Made by a program: the position numbers and the translations under genes | Part shown: positions 35,141 to 46,074 of the stretch, piece by piece | Layout: every line of letters begins with the position of its first letter | Position numbering within the stretch: position 1 is the first letter of the stretch | Assembly (NCBI GenBank): GCA_021521415.1 | Contig: JAIQDT010007679.1 | Coordinates: forward strand, 1 to 64,000 | DNA from: Bidens hawaiensis | Taxonomy: Eukaryota > Streptophyta > Magnoliopsida > Asterales > Asteraceae | DNA length: 64,000 nucleotides | Direction: 5' to 3' | The notes under the pieces: model-generated | Database searches by the model: none | Seen by the model: only the letters and a program-made list of their open reading frames with translations | Told to the model about the DNA's origin: nothing

Positions 35141-35374
35141 TACCTTAAATGTAGAGGAGAGGTGGCCAACCTTTTTATCATTGAATATCTTATTAATACC
35201 CTGCGGTGTTACTTAAAACTTGGAAAATACAAATGTTAAGAATATGTTACATAAAACTTGGAAAGTACCTTAAATGTAGAGGAGAGGTGGCCAACCTCTT
35301 GATCATTGAATATCTTATTAATACCCTGCATTGTTACTTAAAACTTGGAAAATACAAATGTTAAGAATATGTTA
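35141..35374 (+). repeat. tandem duplication, period 125 bp
   Basis: TACCTTAAATGTAGAGGAGAGG starts at 35,141 and again at 35,266. The following ~105 bases are repeated with a few changes (CCTGCGGTGTTAC versus CCTGCATTGTTAC). Confidence 0.9.
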
Positions 35375-35467
35375 TCCTTAAATAAATAAAAATCCTAAAT
35401 GAATAAGTGATCAGATAGATATTACCGATTTTAGGGTCCTTGATTCTTTAAGGATACTTGATCCTAA

Positions 35468-36352
35468 CTAGAAAAAGTACTTCTTGAGGTGGATAGCATT
35501 CCATGCTCTTGGTAACCTATTGCCTTCCATAGTGAGCAAATGATATGCCCCCTTTCCTGCTTCTGACTCGATCAAATAAGGACCTTTCCATTTGTTGTAT
35601 GCCCCAGCTACCCTTTGATGATAGGATACCATTCTGATCTTGGCTAGGTCTCTGAGTTCTTCAACAGTATCCAAGTCTTCGAGAAGAATTTCTTTATTGG
35701 ACTCAGGATCATGGATGCTTGTTATGGCTGTAGGAACCACCATCTTTGTAGGGATTACTTCTTCTAATCCAAACACCAATGAGAAAGGTGTTTGGCCTGT
35801 TGCATTCTTGTGTGTTGTCCTGTCAGCCCAAAGAACATAAGGTAGCTCTTCGGCCCACTTTCCTTTCTTGGATCCTAGTTTCTTCTTCAAATTGTTGATG
35901 ATTATCTTTTTGCTTGATTTCGCTTGGCCATTGGCTTGAGGATGCACTGGAGTAGAGGTAATCATCTTGATGCCCCAACTGTCACAAAAGTTAGTGGTTC
36001 TTTTCCCGATAAATTGGGAACCATTGTCACAAATAATTTCTAATGGAATACCAAATCTAGTAATAATATTTCTTTCAATGAAAGATATCACCTCTTTTTC
36101 GCGGACTTGAACAAAAGCTTCTGCTTCTATCCACTTTGAAAAGTAATCAGTCATTGCAAGCATGAATACTTTTCCTCCTGGTGCCTTAGGTAGCTTACCC
36201 CTAATATCCATGCCCCACTTCATGAAAGGCCATGATGAGGATATAGGATACATAGGTTCTGCTGGTTGATTAAGGATGTTTGAATGTCTATGACAAGCAT
36301 CACACTTCTTTGAGTATTCCATGGCGTCTCTTTTCATTGTCAGCCAGAAATA
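35468..36352 (-). pseudogene. Retand integrase with catalytic Glu replaced
   Basis: Read from 36,337 leftwards: a zinc region remnant (CDACHRHSNI), [34 protein letters not shown] (second catalytic Asp) and HPQANGQAKSSKK. The residue after NGQA should be the third catalytic acid (Glu) but is Lys (codon at 35,917-35,919). A single G-to-A change could explain this. The C-terminal part (ELRDLAKIRMVSYHQRV, KWKGPYLIE, RAWNAIHLKKYF) is complete to 35,468. The frame of 289 codons is otherwise open. Strand transfer should be dead without the Glu. Confidence 0.88.
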
Positions 36353-37640
36353 TCATGTTCTTAGAATCCTAGAAAACAGAGCGCTACCTCTAGTGTGATT
36401 ACCACATCCTCCTTCATGAAAGTCTTGGAGTACCGCTTGAATTTCAGGATCCTCGATACACCTCAAGTATGGACCTACAAGAGATTTTCTATACAGAATA
36501 TCATGTAATAAAATGTATTGTGATACCTTGAGTTTGAAGGATTTTGGATTCTCTGTGGCTGGAATTTCTCCATCTTGTATGTATTTTTTGATTGGGAGGA
36601 TCCAGGATACTTGGTTATTTGAGGATGATGGATCCCAAAGTATGATTTGCTTATCATTTTTTATCTCCCCAACTTCTTGTTCTCCTATTGCTGGCGAGAG
36701 TATATGGATGATTGGGATCTTTATATCTTCTGGAATTTTCAAGGATGAGGCTAAATTTGCGAAAGCGTCTGCCCCAACATTCTCTTCCCTTGGTACTTGA
36801 TCAATACTAAACAATTCGAAGGATTTTGCTAATTCCTTCACAACATCTAAATATTTAATTAGTTTTTCACCTTTAACAGCATATGAGCCATTAAAATGGT
36901 TAGCTATTAATAATGAATCTATATATACTTGAATATACCTGATCCTCATGCGTTTGGCTAATTGTAAACCTGCGATCAAGGCTTCATATTCTGTCTCATT
37001 ATTTGTCGCTTGGAACTCACAGGCTATAGACTGGGGTAATATGCCCCCCTGTGGCGATTTCAGTAGGATACCCAATCATGTCCCTTTTACATTGGAAGCT
37101 CCATCTGTGAAGAGGATCTAAGGATCCTTGGTTTCTTCTAGTTGATGGACTTCTAAATCAGCTTCCTTTTGTATATTACTGCTGAAATTAGCCACAAAGT
37201 CTGCTAGTGCTTGCGATTTGATGGTTGTTCTAGGCATATACTGAATATCATATACACTCAGGTTCACAACCCACTTGGCCATTCTCCTTAACAATTCTGG
37301 TTTTCTAAGCACATTCTTAACAGATAATTAGTTCTCAAAATAATAGTATGTGTTTCAAAGTAATGACTCAATTTAGTGGAAGCCATAATAAGTGCAAGAA
37401 TTAATTTTTCTAAATGAGAATACATGGCCTCGCCATCTAAAAGACGTCTACTTACATAATAAACGGGATGTTGTTCACCTTCATGATCCTTAACGAGGAT
37501 GGCACTTACTGCATTACCTGAAACCGCTAAGTATAGATATAAGGATTCTCCATCCACAGGCTTCATCAGAGCTAGTGCTGAGGATAAGAAATATTTCAAG
37601 GCTTTTAGGGCAACTTCATGCTTCTCTATCCATTCGAACT
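36353..37640 (-). pseudogene. Retand RNase H and additional (archaeal-type) RNase H
   Basis: The canonical RNase H part (37,288-37,600) has DGESLYLYLAVSGNAVSA and HPVYYVSRRLLDGE. It is frameshifted near 37,300 into LLRRMAKWVVNLSVYDIQ, then stops near 37,118. The second RNase H (37,075-36,353) has ACEFQATNNETEYEALIAGL, YIDSLLI and QVPREENVGADAFANLAS, typical of the aRNH acquired by Tat elements. The integrase N-terminal zinc segment follows (DFHEGGCGNHTRGSAL). The frame breaks at 36,352. Confidence 0.85.
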
Positions 37641-38655
37641 TCTTGTTTTTCCTAAGGATGTCATAGAAGTCTTTGCACTTCTCCGAGGATCTGGAAATGA
37701 ATCATTTGAGAGCAGCTATTCTTCCTGTCATCCTCTGGATATCCATAGCATTCACAGGGGATTTTAGATTGATGATGGCTTCTATATGCCCAGGGCTTGC
37801 TTCTATCCCTCTTTTAGTCACCATGTATCCTAGAAACTTTCCAGCCTTGACACCAAAATGGCATTTTGATGGATTCAGCTTCATGTTGTACTGATCCAGG
37901 ATGTTGAAAGCTTTTTCAAGATCTCTGAGGTGATCCTCGGCTTTCTTCGATTTCACCACCATGTCATCTATGTAGACTTCCATGGTTTTGCCTAAATGAT
38001 CCTTGAACATCATGTTGACCAATCTTTGATATGTTGCCCCTGCATTTCTTAGTCCGAATGGCATAGCAATATAACAGTATATGTCGGTAGGAGTCATGAA
38101 TGTTGTATCCTCTTGATCAAATGGTTCCATTTGAATTTGTTGAAATCCAGAGGAAGCATCCATAAAGGTGAGCATCTCATGTCCTGTCGTTGCATCCACC
38201 ATGGAATCTATATGTGGTAACGGGAAAGTATCCTTGGGGCATGCCTTGTTTAAATCAGTAAAATCGACATACACCCTCCATTTTCCATTCTTTTTAGAAA
38301 CAACCACCACATTAGCTAACCATCGAGGATACTTAACCTCTCTGATCATACCGGCTTTAAGAAGTTGTTCCACTTCTTCTTGTATAATCGCGTTCCTCTC
38401 AGGAGTGAATTTCCTTCGCTTTTGATAGACGGGTTTAACAGATAAATCAAGGCCTAAATTGTGAGTAATTACCTTCTTAGAAATACTTGTCATGTCTGAA
38501 TGTTTGAAGGCAAATGTGAACTTTCTTCGCTTTAGGAAGGATATTATATCCTCCTCAATCTCATTGGGGATACTTGATCCTAGGAACACTTTAACATCTG
38601 GATCCTCAGAGTCCAATGACACTTCCTTTATGTCCTTCTCCTGAGCTTCCAGCAC
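37641..38655 (-). pseudogene. Retand reverse transcriptase
   Basis: A 317-codon open stretch (38,655-37,702) with FKHSDMTSISKKVITHNL, KNGKWRVYVDFTDLNKACP, DASSGFQQIQM, MPFGLRNAGATYQRL, and YIDDMVVKSK at about 37,955-37,985, so the catalytic Asp pair is intact. It continues through FLGYMVTKRGIEASPGHIEA and stops at 37,702, just inside the RT/RNase H connection, where the reading resumes in another frame (LKWFISRSSEKC). Confidence 0.9.
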
Positions 38656-38679
38656 GTCCCTAGGAAGTTGCTATGGTTT

Positions 38680-39180
38680 CTATGTTATTGTCTGTTTAGC
38701 TGCTGGCTTCAGTGACGAAGAATAGTAGTTCTTGGCTTCGACTTCGTCACCATCTATACTTACTACTCCCCAAGGAGTTGGTAGTTTGATGCATTGATGG
38801 TAAGTAGAGACTACTGCCTTCATCCCATGTAGCCAAGGCCTGCCCAAAATAACATTGCAACAAGAAAGGTTATCTATAACACAGAATTTTTGGTAAGAAT
38901 TTAACCCTTCGATGTATATAGGAAGTTTGATGTCCCCCAATGTTTTCTTGGTCTCGCCACTGAAACCGCCTAGCACCGATGTCCTTGGGATGATCTCTGA
39001 GTCTGGTATATTCATCTTTTGAAGCACATCGTGCTAGATGATGTTGACCGAGCTTCCACCGTTGACTAGGATCCTGCGTACATAATGGTTAGCAATAAAC
39101 AAAGTAATAATCAAACCATCATGATGGGGATCCTTGATGCTTGATTTATCTTCTTCATCAAAGAAGATCCTTTTGTATTT
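38680..39180 (-). pseudogene. Retand protease with active-site Asp lost
   Basis: The strand upstream reads HYVRRILVNGGSSVNII. The aspartic protease signature should be (L/V)DGGSS, but the codon at 39,061-39,063 specifies Asn, a single G-to-A change. A TAG at 39,034-39,036 then splits the domain. The rest (VLQKMNIPDSEIIP, CNVILGRPWLHGMKAV) is open to 38,680. The protease would release gag and pol products, and this copy cannot. Confidence 0.85.
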
Positions 39181-41218
39181 TGTCAAGGTGGTGGATATAA
39201 CCGGTCGTTTCCCGTTATCTAACTTGGTCTCCTTGGCTAGCCTCTTAGCTACGGAGAAGGAAGTTCCACATATGTCTAAGCCACCTGAAATGAAGTTGAT
39301 TACTTGAGCATCTGGTGGGGGCGGAGTTGCTTTTTGAGGAGCCTCTTCAGGATCCTGGATCCTGGACTTCTTTCTTCCCAACAGTTCCTTAAAGTGGCAC
39401 TTGCTTAGGAGGTATCCGATTTCTCTCCTCAAATTGTTGCAATCGTCCGTCATGTGGCCAAAATACTCATGGAAAGCGCACCATTTGGATTTGTCTCTGA
39501 AGGTGGTTGACTTCTCGTTCTTTAGGGGCCACCTTGCCTTCTCCCCTAGATCCTTCATGGCACAAATCAAGCCATGGGTATCTACGGAGAAGCAATATTC
39601 TGAGATGCTTGGGTAATCCTCATCATCATCTCCTTCTTCAACAGCTCGAACGTTTTGATTGTTGAATTTGGAGTATGGCTTAAAATTGTTGTTTCTGTAT
39701 GAGGATCCTTTATTCTTCTCAGGGGATTCTCGCTTCGTTTGAGCCCCTAATTGTTCCTGGATCCTTTTGTCATCTTCCAGCCGTATGAACCTCAGTGCTC
39801 TGTTCCTTACTTTATCCAAATACCTGCAAGGAGTCATCACTAGATCATCATAAAAGGGGAGCTCTTCTGAATTCCCATCTTGAATGCTTCAACAGCAGAA
39901 GCCATGTCAAGATTGGAGATTTCTAGAGCTTCTCTGCCAAACCTTGTAACAAAATCCCTAAGAGATTCATCACTATGTTGGATAACTCGGTATAAATCAC
40001 TAGTTAACTTCTCAAATTTCCTACTACAGGAAAATTGACTGTTGAACAAGTTAACTAAGTGTGAGAAAAAAGTAATAGACTAGGGAGGAAGACTTAGCAG
40101 CCATTTCAAAGCGGATCCTGATAGTGTGCCTCCAAAGCCTTTGCATAGACAAGCCTCCTTGAGCCTCTCAGGAATCGGGTTGATTTCCATCCTTTCTCTG
40201 TATTGAGCTACGTGCTCTTCAGGATCAGTGGTCCCGTCATACACTTTCATGATGGGGTTTGAAAGTGTTTCGGGATTTTCGTGTCACAGATTGGTGGAGC
40301 AAATCTGGACAATTTGTGGTTTCCCTTAAGTATCTCAGGAATTGGACGGATCACCCCTGGTACGCTGGATATCATATCCTTGAGTGTCTGTAGTTCCTTA
40401 GCCATAGCTTGGTTGATACTTGCATCCTACATGGAACCACGGTTAGCATTTAAGGATATAGGATCATACGTGTTACCTCTCTATTGTGTAAAGGTCGGCA
40501 TTCCAGAAGAGTGGCTGAGGTAAGAAGTGTCCTCTATGGGAGTTGGTCCACCCGAAGCTATGGTCTGCATGGGGATTATATCCCCTTCATGGACCTCAGA
40601 GGACCGTTGATGTTGAACTCCTGAGCATCCTTGATCCTGGAAGAAAGATCCTTGATTCTGGATGAAGGATCCTAATGGTTGGGAGTTGAAGGATCCTTGA
40701 AGATATGATTCGTAGGATCCTGGTTGAAGGATCAATGGTCCTTACTGAAAAGTTGAGGATCCTTGAGCTAGTTGACCCATGGACCCCGGTTGAAGGATGG
40801 ATGATCCTTGCTGGAAAGTTGAGGATCCTTGAGCTAGCTGACCCATGGACCCCGGTTGAAGGATAGATGATCCTTGCGCATGTTGAGCCAAGGATCCTGG
40901 AGTAGTAAAATCCAGCATCCTAGGCACTAGAGGGGTCTGATCCTCTACTGGCCTCTTAGTCCTCTTGAGATCTTCTATCTCCCAAAGGATCCTCTAGTTA
41001 GCCTTGTTTTGTTGCTCCATGTATGCCTTGACCTGTGAAAACATATAAGAAACATCATTGTTAGTGTTAACTACCGAAGTGGTAGTTGAGGTAGTTTTCG
41101 AGCTCTGGAAGACTGGTAGTTGCGTCTTGTTTCCAGCAGCAGCAGCCCTTGGTGCTCCCATCGATGGAGGAGGCATCGGTGGCAAAGTTCTTGAGGAGAG
41201 AGGAACCGAAGATGGCAT
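39181..41218 (-). pseudogene. Retand gag
   Basis: The start at 41,218 gives MPSSVPLSSRTLPPMPPP. A stop at 40,994 and another near 40,741 interrupt a repeat-rich N-terminus. The capsid-like retrotransposon gag region spans roughly 40,300-39,840: LPPYSITSF-like, FNSQFSCSRKFEKLTSDLY, ESLRDFVTRFGREAL. It is broken at 39,840 and near 40,050. A basic C-terminal region with WCAFHEYFGHMTDDCNNLRR near 39,450 is a zinc-binding CX3-4H-type motif seen in Tat gags. The start is chosen because it is the first Met after the PBS with gag-like downstream sequence. Confidence 0.8.
40590..40930 (-). repeat. coding tandem repeats in Retand gag (QGSS/LQPGS units)
   Basis: Reading right to left, GSSILQPGSMGQLAQGSSTFQ occurs twice with no spacer, followed by degenerate units (SYLQGSFNSQPLGSFIQNQ). 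At the DNA level this is a run of AGGATCCTTG and ATGATCCTTG words. Unit about 18-63 bp. Confidence 0.8.
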
Positions 41219-41345
41219 GGTTGATGAAGCAGAGGTTGATTGAGAGGCTATTGTAAGTGATATATGGGTATGAAAAGGTTGAAAATCGATAGGATATTTT
41301 TTGGATTATAGCACCAATTGCACCACGATGGGCGCCAAATTATTT
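41219..41345 (-). promoter_or_regulatory. Retand leader and primer-binding site
   Basis: The minus strand of 41,320-41,337 reads TGGCGCCCATCGTGGTGC, the PBS type of Tat elements. The LTR starts some eight bases further right. Confidence 0.75.
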
Positions 41346-41969
41346 TGGACAAAAATCTGCTAAGGATAATGTATCCAAATCCGTAATTGTGAGGTATAGT
41401 GCTATGATAATAATAATGAAATGAACAAAATTGAGATGAACACCGTGATGTGTTGCGACGAAACACCCCTTGATCTTAATTAGATCAAAGGAAAAAAACC
41501 CCGGGTGTTGACAACTCGTTGATCACCACTTTATTAATATCGGAAAAATGGTTACAAAGGATGGAGATATCGATCAGTATTACAATAATGCTAAGTGTGA
41601 GAGCTCAGAATTATTGATTGCTCAAGAGTGTGTGTGTGTGTAGTACATGTGTTTTCTAACTGATCTTAATCTCGATTATAAACAAAAAAAAAGTGATAGT
41701 AACTAAATTCCTACTTTCACGCCACCACTCCACTAGCCGTTCATCGTCATTGACCACGTGCGGAAGTCTTCAAGTAATGCAAGATTAGGATGACTCAGTC
41801 TTCTAGCTATTATATCTAACAAACACAACACCATTCAAATACAATTATTAGTAAACATATAATACCAAGAATCCTTGATCCTTTACAATCAGGAACATAT
41901 CGTAAGGATAAGTGATCCACAAATTGAACAAGGATAGAGGATTCTCAGCATAAATTCTATGCCCTAACA
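41346..41969 (-). repeat. Retand 5' LTR
   Basis: The plus strand runs TGGACAAAAATC ... CCCTAACA, about 624 bp. The part from 41,598 matches the 3' LTR fragments at 31,710-32,075 and 9,375-9,742, with a (GT)n run of different length in each. The inner limit near 41,346 is uncertain by up to ten bases. Confidence 0.8.
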
Positions 41970-43209
41970 ATAATAATGCTAATGAATTATTGTGAAAGCA
42001 TCTTAATCAATATGATTCCATGTTCGGATCTTTTCATAAAAGTTTTCTCACTTATCGCAACTAAAATTAGATCCCAAAATATCTTATAATTACAAAAAGG
42101 CTGAGTGTTTAAATTATTTTTGTATTCTTTTATTTTTTATTATTCGTTTTTATTATTACTTTATGTTTACTCTTGTCGAAACAAATGTTATAAAAGATCA
42201 TTTTTAAACATGGATCAGGCTTATAATTTGAGTTCATAAAGTCTGATATATTCAATTGAGTTCTCAGCCCAGTCAGATTGGTCCAAAATATTTTTTAATA
42301 AGGGTGTTCTTGGCCCAGCTGCTTTGGCCTACATGTTCTTATAATATGTATGTTCTCGGCCCATCTGGTTTTTTGGCCCAAATAAAAGTTTTTGAAGTTT
42401 AAAAGGTATATTATGTGCATTATTGGTTATCACTTTCAAATCGGCACTATATCTTTTCTTCCTCTCTAATCTCAATCCCTCTTGGCTTATATCGCATTTA
42501 TAACTGTTCATCTAAGGTGCTAATAAATCTTAAAGGTATATGTAACTTAATGAATGTGTTTTCGGGTAACTGTTGATTCATATATGGACTAAATTGATGT
42601 TTGGGTTATGAGATGTGATTGGGATTCATGTGTGTAATGAACAGCTATTGTGTGTCTGAAATTGTTGTGAATTTTCTTGGAGTTGCAGGTTTGTGTTAAT
42701 AGTGATTCGGGGTTTGTGGAAGATGACTCGAAATTCAAGACAAAATCCAAAGGGTTTTAAGGGATATGACCTTTGAGATCTCGGGACCATGGGTTCTCGG
42801 TAATAGTTGACCGAAAACCCTTGATCAACCAGAGAACCTTGTGATCATCTGAGATCTCAAGAGTTCTCGGTCAAACTTTGACCGAGAACCCATTTGGTTA
42901 CCCGAGAACTCATTTTCTCAGTGGTACAGGGTTACTTATGATCAGTCTTGGACCGAAACTCAATTTATGGACCGAAATCTCATTATATGACCGATTACTC
43001 TTTTACTAGATAGAAGACTCATTTATTGGACCGAAAACGATTATGATTGATATAATTTGGACTATTTTACAAATGAGGACTCATATTGTCTATATTTATA
43101 GTTCTGGTCCCTGTTCTATGATCAAAATGTTTACTCTATCAAATATATATTTCATAAAATAATTGATCATCTATTTAATTGAATATGTAACTAACTCGTT
43201 TTTGCAGTC
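41970..43209 (+). repeat. spacer of element D with TTCTCGG/ACCGAGAA motif array
   Basis: A/T-rich non-coding DNA. From about 42,260 to 43,050 it carries a dozen or so words such as GTTCTCGGCCC, GAGATCTCGGG, GGTTCTCGGT, GACCGAGAAC and GACCGAAA, in both orientations. No reading frame seen. Confidence 0.65.
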
Positions 43210-45561
43210 ATGGCTGATCAAGCACCTCTGAAGTTTGTTGACACTCATAATATTGTTGGATGCCTCTTTGATCCTCCTCTAGCTCACAAGGAGTTCAAGT
43301 CAATGAGTGTGGGTCTAAATACATGCAGGATTTCTCACGGTTTACGAGAAATTCCGGTCATTTGTAAGAAAATGGTGGCTGATTTTTTGAATCATGCTTC
43401 CATCAATCAGAGAGGTGCTGGGGGAGCTATGATGATTGAGTCAAAGATCCAGAAGAAGCCTTTTATTATTTCTGAGGCTATAATTCGTGAGGTGTTGTTG
43501 TTCGGTGATCAACCTACTGAGTATTCTACCGAAGTTGTTGCTGAGATTGCACAAAGAATGGGATATGAGAGAGCCTACCCTCCGGCTATCAAGGAGTTGT
43601 TCCATCCGTTCTTGAGATTGTTAATTAACACATTCTTTACGTGTGTCTCAGGATGAAAGGGGGGTTCTGATGAGATAAGTCATAACCAGATGTCGGTTGT
43701 GGTTTCTTTGATCATAGATAGGAACTATAATTATTCCAAGTTCGTATTCGATGAAATGATAAGCAACCTCAAGTGAAAGAAGAAGAAGATGTTTTTATGT
43801 ACCCGAGGTTTCTACATATGATTTTCGACTCACATTAACATGATCTGATCAAATCTGTAGAGAAGCTCGATCTGAAGGCCATGGGTTCAAATATGTTTGG
43901 GTTGATGAAGCAATCAAGAAAGGGGGGATAAAGTGGTCTATAAGGGACTTCATCAGCTGGTTAAGTTTGGAAGATTTGATTACACAGATACTGTTACTGC
44001 TGTTTCTAGTGCCTCTTTTGTTGATGAACATGTGACTCTTGCTCAGAGGTTCACAACTGCCTATGAGACAATTTCTAATGATGATGAGCCTGATAGTTCT
44101 CCACCACAACATATGGAGACTGAACACCAAGTACAACAGTCAGTACCTACTGTTGAACAAATGAAAGAATTATAATCGTTTAAAGATAAGCTCCAGTCGA
44201 CTGCATTGAATCCTCCGTTGCGACACAAAATGAAGATGATGTTGAAGAAGAACATGCCACCGATATTATTCCAAGAAAACAACGAAAGAAAGATCTGAGA
44301 CCGGGTGTGTTGGTTACAGATGTTACACCAACCAACCTACAGTTTCTGAGCCAATTACAATTGAAGCTCAAGTTGATCAAGATCCTTCTACTGCTTCTCA
44401 ACAAACTCAAGAACATATTTTTATGACATCACACAAGAATTTGAGTTTGAAGCGCAACATCAACCCATCAATGATTCTGACCCGAATGGTCAACAAAGTT
44501 CAAGTGCTACTAACAAGATTTCCCAGATCCTGGTTTTGCAAGACAGATTCCTACAAGACAAAGGAAAATGGATTTCTCTTGAAGCCAAACCAGTTGATGT
44601 ACAATCCTTACAACGCCGAGTTTTTGAGCTCGAACAAGACTCGGCGGTGAAGGATGTACGGATCCAAGAGCTCGAGACTAGTAACCCTGATAAAGACTCA
44701 AAGATTCAGGAGCTTCAGGCAAACATGGGTGGCCTTAATGCACTATACTAAAACCTCCAACAAAAGCTGATTCAGAAGTTTGGAGATGAATTCAAAAGTG
44801 GTGATGACAGTGGTGGAAAGACAACTGGTGATAATCAAGGTAGTGGTTCCAGCATGCGCCCTGATGCTAACATTGATGCCTTTGAGCCACTGGAACAATA
44901 CTTGGCCTCTCATCCAAAGACAGCCTAACAAGTTGAGAGGATACAGGGAAAGATACTGATAAGAAAGAACTCCAATCAACATGTAGTGACTTCTGATCAT
45001 CCGGAAATATTTGTTATGGAACTCAACAAAAGCTTTGCTAACAAATATGGTGATCGCTCGGGTGTTGTTTCGCGGGATTATGATGTGGATAAACAAATGT
45101 GGTGGGTCAAGAGAAAGTTGGGTAACACCGAATACTATAAGAAGATGAAAAGCTTTGGCTCGTGGACAAAGGTTGACTTGACAGATATGATAAATGCTTC
45201 TTTCCACAACCCAAACAATGATCCAAAGGCCATCAACGTCTGGAATTATTTGAGTAATCAAGTCGAACATGGATTTCCCAACATGACTACTGCCGAGTCA
45301 TTTCTAAAGAAAGCAAAGGGAGTTCGTGATCCTCACACCAACAAGACTTTGATGAATGTGATATGGCATCCAACTGATAAAGAGACATCTATTCCGATTA
45401 CCAAGAGGTCTCCTGAGGGTACTCTTGAGGGAATGAAGTTTTGGACATATGTTGGTGCAACAACTATTGTTATTACAAGTCTTGTTCAAGGACAGTATCG
45501 TCTTGTTGATCCAATGGATTTGTTAACGTTTGGTGAAAGAGATATAAAGATCCTCAGCTGA
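43210..45561 (+). pseudogene. extra ORF of copia element D
   Basis: The start at 43,210 follows a TTTTTGCAG acceptor-like sequence. The N-terminus (LKFVDTHNIVGCLFD, VADFLNHASI, KPFIISEAIIREVLLFGD) has the same layout as the first ~120 residues of the copia C extra ORF: a short HN motif, then an I-x-E-x-x-I-R-x-x-L-x-x-GD-like element. TGA at 43,654 breaks it. Acidic and Gln-rich pieces follow, with a coiled coil near 44,600-44,740 (LQRRVFELEQDSAVKDVRIQ) and a C-terminal block at 44,986-45,561 (KQMWWVKRKLGNTEYYKKM, MKFWTYVGATTIVITSLV). At least six breaks. Function unknown. Confidence 0.65.
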
Positions 45562-45696
45562 ACCACTTTACGAGCCACCCGCTAAGGAATATACAAGTAT
45601 TGTAGGGTCAATAATACGAACAGGGTTATGGGCAGGCGCTTACAAGGAAGCTAATGTTGACATACTTGAGCACTAGTGATGGTCAAGCGGTAAACC

Positions 45697-45978
45697 AAGG
45701 TGGAGAATGTTGGGCCACACTTAATGGTTTACGCTTTGATTATTGGGCTTAGTCTTAGGATACTTTAGGTAAATCAAAATCATGATTTCGGTGGGCTTTG
45801 TGTGTTTGGGCTTAGGGTTACTATGTGTATATATATGATGTATTGTAAACTGGTTGGGGTTGGACGTTCACGAGAGATAGAGAGAGTGAGAGAAGTGTGA
45901 TTTTATTGTAATTATTGTGTTCTTATTGTGTTTGTTTGCTTGATATTGAATCCATTCGTTGCTAGATTCTGCCTAACA
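45697..45978 (+). repeat. PPT and putative LTR of element D
   Basis: AAGGTGGAGAA at 45,697-45,707 is followed by TGTTGGGCCACAC. An inverted terminal match, TGTTGGGC ... GCCTAACA, gives an end at 45,978 (271 bp). The region has a GAGAGATAGAGAGAG run near 45,875. An end further right, up to 46,066, cannot be ruled out. Confidence 0.55.
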
Positions 45979-46066
45979 ACGAGTTCACGTGATATCACAT
46001 TGAAAGATCCTCTCACGGGACTTACAGTTGCACACCCGCATTTCCCCCGTAGGTTGGGGTGTGACA
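45979..46066 (+). repeat. gypsy LTR tail fragment
   Basis: Ends CGTAGGTTGGGGTGTGACA, nearly the same terminus as at 59,676-59,694 and similar to the end of the first Tekay-like LTR. Presumably a remnant of an older chromovirus LTR into which element D inserted. Confidence 0.5.
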
Positions 46067-46074
46067 AAATTGCC

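Larger units (their letters stand above)
31710..41969 (-). mobile_element. Retand/Tat-lineage Ty3/gypsy element
   Basis: Read right to left: 5' LTR (41,346-41,969), PBS, gag, protease, RT, RNase H, archaeal-type RNase H, integrase without chromodomain, repeat-rich spacer, antisense ORF, PPT, and the inner part of the 3' LTR. The extra RNase H and the antisense ORF are hallmarks of the Tat/Retand/Ogre lineage. The outer part of the 3' LTR is separated by the copia insertion at 31,709. All enzyme domains carry damage. Confidence 0.87.
41970..45978 (+). mobile_element. second copia element (D), 3' part
   Basis: Spacer with a motif array, an extra ORF, a PPT and a short LTR on the plus strand. 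The Retand LTR end at 41,969 cuts it on the left, so the Retand copy is probably inserted in it and the gag-pol part would lie beyond the window. Confidence 0.6.

Noticed and set aside
41550..41985. Target-site duplication for Retand based on ATAAT or CAATAATGCTAA similarity
   Set aside because: A similar word occurs inside the LTR and after its end, but the left end of the element is outside the window, so no TSD can be shown.
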